From Bacteroidales bacterium UBA3290 (GTDB taxonomy: Bacteria; Bacteroidota; Bacteroidia; Bacteroidales; UBA932): 8,542 nt of DNA. Location: NCBI GenBank assembly GCA_002361615.1, contig DETK01000043.1:1-8542 (forward strand), written 5' to 3'. The first letter of the stretch is position 1; each line of letters starts with the position of its first letter. Position numbers and translations under genes: made by a program. Under the pieces are notes generated by a model, which saw nothing but the letters and a program-made list of their open reading frames with translations, was not told the origin of the DNA and searched no databases. Shown piece after piece: positions 6,090 through 8,542 of this stretch.

Positions 6090-7362
6090 ATGGCAGGTTC
6101 ACGAAATAATTCCGCAAGTCTTTCCAGCGATAATAGGGACCCTTGTACGGCTTGAGGGCCGGGATGGTGGTCTCGCGCTCATTGCGCAGGATCTTCACCA
6201 GCACCTCGCCTTTCCTGTCGCGGTAGAAGATCAGCTGGAGATTGGAGCCCATGGGCATCTGCTCGAAACTGTACCAACCGCTTTCGGCTGCCTGTGCCAT
6301 GGGAACCGTCTCCTCGTATCCTTCCAGACGCAGATAGCTCAGCAGCGGCAGCAGACCGGAATCGTGGCCGAAACGCAGGTCGGCGGCGACATCGTTTCCC
6401 GCGACGGCTGCATCCGCCTTGCTGACGAAGTCGGCGAGGATCTTCCGGCCGGTCTCATTGAAGCGGCAGCCGTTGTCCAGCGTGTTGGACATCGAGTCGA
6501 AATGGGACAGGTTCTCGCAGTACCACAAGTTATACAGCTCATCTTCCGTAAAGAAGGCATGGATTTCGGGCAGGTCGTAATCGTCGGCCAGGCACTGGTT
6601 GATGCCGCCCGCATAGAAGACATAATAGATGAACTGCCGCACACTGTATTTCCCCAGATGCTGGGCGGCGACCCAGGGATCCGAGAACCAGGCGTTCATC
6701 ACGCGCGCGGGGTCGAAACGGGCGTTGAGCACCGAATCGAAGACAGCGCTGTGGGAACGGTTGCGCGGCACCGAGGTCCCGGGCGAAATGTGTTTCATGA
6801 AACGTTCCCCGGCATAGATGTCAAAGCGGAGCTGCGGTGCGTCAGCCTTGAGCGCCAGCGAAAAGTTGGCCAGGCTCTGGATGCAGCGCTGCACATAGCT
6901 CGACTCGGCGACCACCCGGTCGCGGTCTGTCTGGGCGAAGACGCCCGGCACGCGTTGATACAATCGGTGCGCAATGCCCTGGTGCTCGCGACCGCCTCGG
7001 AGGGTAAGGTAGCCTGCCTGGTCTTCGTGGCTCTGCTCCAATGCTTTGAGCGCCTTATGCAAGGCTTCTCCCTCTTTCGAGAGAACGCCCAGCGAGTCGA
7101 GTCTGTCGAACAGGTGCGACACGCGCGTAACGGAATTCATCGACGTCATATAGCGACTGCCGTGTCGGCCATAGTGGCTCACATAGAAAGGTTCATAGCC
7201 TTTCGGCGCCGGTGTGTCAACGGTGGTTTCAGGCGCTTCGTAACTGTGATGGACGCCGCCGTAGCGTTCGGGGTTCTGTTTCAGGAGGGTACGGGCGTCC
7301 TGGCTCCAGGCCGGCGCGCAGAGCAGCAGGACTGCCGTAAGGAGGAAGAATAGTTTTTTCAT
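6088..7362 (-). CDS. Exported histidine acid phosphatase (MINPP/phytase-like superfamily)
   Basis: A 424-residue protein of histidine phosphatase clan branch 2, which hydrolyses phosphomonoesters through a phosphohistidine intermediate. The signal peptide is residues 1-20 (MKKLFF..., cleavage near WSQ-D), so it acts in the periplasm or at the surface. The nucleophile motif is RHGSR (Arg66, His67, Arg70) in YVSHYGRHGSRY. The proton-donor motif appears to be HDS at His333-Asp334 (RFGHDSGLLPLL), as in HD-type acid phosphatases and phytases rather than the HAE of classical MINPP. The substrate is unknown; inositol phosphates or sugar phosphates are plausible. The ATG is supported by the signal peptide. 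It follows the alpha-2-macroglobulin gene by 46 bases on the same strand, suggesting one transcript, and ends at the bidirectional terminator. Confidence 0.88.
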   Translation of the reverse strand: MKKLFFLLTAVLLLCAPAWSQDARTLLKQNPERYGGVHHSYEAPETTVDTPAPKGYEPFYVSHYGRHGSRYMTSMNSVTRVSHLFDRLDSLGVLSKEGEALHKALKALEQSHEDQAGYLTLRGGREHQGIAHRLYQRVPGVFAQTDRDRVVAESSYVQRCIQSLANFSLALKADAPQLRFDIYAGERFMKHISPGTSVPRNRSHSAVFDSVLNARFDPARVMNAWFSDPWVAAQHLGKYSVRQFIYYVFYAGGINQCLADDYDLPEIHAFFTEDELYNLWYCENLSHFDSMSNTLDNGCRFNETGRKILADFVSKADAAVAGNDVAADLRFGHDSGLLPLLSYLRLEGYEETVPMAQAAESGWYSFEQMPMGSNLQLIFYRDRKGEVLVKILRNERETTIPALKPYKGPYYRWKDLRNYFVNLP

Positions 7363-7376
7363 AGGCTTGTTGCAGA

Positions 7377-7395
7377 TTCCCGGTCAAGCCGGGAA
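7377..7395 (-). other. Hairpin in the gap between two cotranscribed genes
   Basis: TTCCCGG and CCGGGAA form a perfect 7-base-pair stem around a 5-base loop. It lies 13 bases after the alpha-2-macroglobulin stop and 14 bases before the phosphatase ATG. No U tract follows on the - strand, so it is not a standard terminator. It could stabilise or separate the two coding segments of the mRNA, or modulate translation of the second gene; the role is inferred. Confidence 0.5.
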
Positions 7396-7408
7396 GGACG
7401 GTTCCGTA

Positions 7409-8542
7409 TTATTTCGTAGTGAGGGTCACGGCGTCGGTGTGGCCGCGGTATTCTTTGGCGTAGAGACATTCGATTTCCACCAGACCGCTGCTGAAACGGC
7501 CTTCCTGCTGCACGTAGAAGCGCTCCTGGACCGTGGTATGCTCCTCGGGGAGGAGTTCCCAGTAGTAGTTGGTTTCAGAGGGCTTGACTTCGCGGTAGAA
7601 GCCGTACCAGGAGAAATACGAGCGCTCGTCGCGCGGATAGAAGCAGGCCGGACGCATGGCGCGCATCTGCACGAAGCTGCGGTTCTCGGTGTTATGGATG
7701 GCGTAGGTGGCGATGATCTCGTCGCCCACGTTCAGGATCTCACCTTCCTGCAGCGGCGCACCGGTGGCAGCCCGGACGAAGGTCCGCGTCACGGACAGCT
7801 CGTTGGCCGAAGCTTTCACGCGGTCAAGCCGTGTGGTATAGGTGTAATACACGGCCCCCAGCTTCAGGTCACTGGCCTTGCTCGAAATCAGGGCGTGCAC
7901 GGCGTCGGTCGTGGCCACGGTGTTCTCCCAGGCCTGGTTGTGCTTCTGCAGCAGGAGCCACTGGGCGATGCCGTCCACCACCTTCTTCTCGCCCAGTGCG
8001 CTGAAGGTCTCGATGAGCTGGGCGTGGGCGTAGATCTCGCTGTTCATCAGCCCGCGGAAAGGCATCACGGCATTCGGGAAGTAGCAGCCCACGGTAGGAT
8101 TCTCCACTGCGTAGTCCTTGAGCGATTCGCGCAGGAGCTTCACGCGGGCGGCGAGGCGTTTGTCATCGTACTGGGTACCGGCGGCACGGAGCAGCGTGTT
8201 GGCCAGCTGCGATTTCTCGAGAATCGAGATCTTCTGCCAGCCTTCGCCCGTACCGTCGAGGAACTTCCGGTACACGGCCTGGGCGCCGGCGCTCATCGGA
8301 ATGTCGAACCACAGGCTCCGGACCGCAAAGTCGCGGATGAGGCTGAAGGGATGGAACTCCTTGTAGCTGTCCTGCAGGTCGATCCGCTTGTCCACATAGG
8401 AGAGGGCCGAGCGGATGAGTTTCAGCTCGTCGGCATCGGGCGTGAGGGCGCCCACGCGGCGCAGCTGTCCCAGCTTCTCGAGGACATAGAGCGTCAGGAT
8501 GGTGCTGGACTGCATCCCCTGGAACCAGCGGATGCCGCCGTC
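7409..8542 (-). CDS. Alpha-2-macroglobulin family protein, C-terminal part (5' end outside window)
   Basis: The frame is open from the right edge to the TAA at 7409-7411, giving 377 residues; the ATG at 8515 is internal. The visible part starts in the alpha-helical thioester-type domain with DGGIRWFQGMQSSTILTLYV, a segment typical of bacterial alpha-2-macroglobulins, and continues through paired helices. It ends in a beta-sandwich receptor-binding-like (MG10) domain: a short NTENRSFVQMRAMRPACF strand segment, then YYWELLPEEHTTVQERFYV and a final EIECLYAKEY strand. These very large envelope proteins trap proteases or act in cell-surface defence; in Bacteroidota they are common and often of unknown role. 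The thioester motif, if present, and the anchoring signal lie outside the window. It is followed by the phosphatase gene on the same strand. Confidence 0.85.
   Translation of the reverse strand, partial: DGGIRWFQGMQSSTILTLYVLEKLGQLRRVGALTPDADELKLIRSALSYVDKRIDLQDSYKEFHPFSLIRDFAVRSLWFDIPMSAGAQAVYRKFLDGTGEGWQKISILEKSQLANTLLRAAGTQYDDKRLAARVKLLRESLKDYAVENPTVGCYFPNAVMPFRGLMNSEIYAHAQLIETFSALGEKKVVDGIAQWLLLQKHNQAWENTVATTDAVHALISSKASDLKLGAVYYTYTTRLDRVKASANELSVTRTFVRAATGAPLQEGEILNVGDEIIATYAIHNTENRSFVQMRAMRPACFYPRDERSYFSWYGFYREVKPSETNYYWELLPEEHTTVQERFYVQQEGRFSSGLVEIECLYAKEYRGHTDAVTLTTK

Noticed and set aside
6364..7353. Long + strand open frame of 329 codons opposite the phosphatase gene
   Set aside because: It mirrors the codon pattern of the real gene on the other strand; no motif, signal or start context supports it.
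7377..7395. Hairpin read as an intrinsic terminator
   Set aside because: No U tract follows the stem on the - strand and the downstream gene lies on the same strand only 14 bases away.

Overview
The window looks like chromosomal DNA from a GC-rich member of the Bacteroidota, most likely a gut-type Bacteroidales. The clues are Bacteroidales-style promoter elements (TAnnTTTG-like -7 boxes), the absence of clear Shine-Dalgarno sites, an SDR-type threonine dehydrogenase, a short QueG and a bacterial alpha-2-macroglobulin. The genus cannot be fixed from the sequence alone. The window holds housekeeping and envelope genes. I see no mobile element, CRISPR array, tRNA, rRNA or long non-coding stretch; coding density is very high.

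Left block, + strand (1-3597): the 3' end of alaS (alanyl-tRNA synthetase), an 810-residue gene and a thiamine pyrophosphokinase gene follow each other with gaps of 6 and 1 bases, as expected for one operon. The middle gene is the most striking item. It is a single uninterrupted reading frame in which a complete LptF/LptG-type lipopolysaccharide-export permease (about residues 1-485) runs directly into a complete methionyl-tRNA formyltransferase (about residues 491-810). No separate start codon is available that would give a full Fmt. Predicted topology puts Fmt on the cytoplasmic face, so the protein would be an inner-membrane-tethered initiator-tRNA formylase.

Centre (3553-5429): an L-threonine 3-dehydrogenase gene of the short-chain dehydrogenase type lies on the - strand. 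Its 3' end overlaps the thiamine pyrophosphokinase gene by 45 bases, with no terminator between them. It is divergent from a queG gene (epoxyqueuosine reductase, the last step of queuosine synthesis) that appears to use a TTG start. The AT-rich region between them carries promoter-like boxes on both strands.

Right block (5461-8542): a small secreted protein of unknown function, probably with a LolA-like fold, has its own promoter candidate. It ends at a strong bidirectional terminator shared with a convergent - strand pair. That pair is the C-terminal part of a large alpha-2-macroglobulin-family protein (cut by the window edge) followed by an exported histidine acid phosphatase (RHGxR...HD), with a small hairpin in the gap between them.
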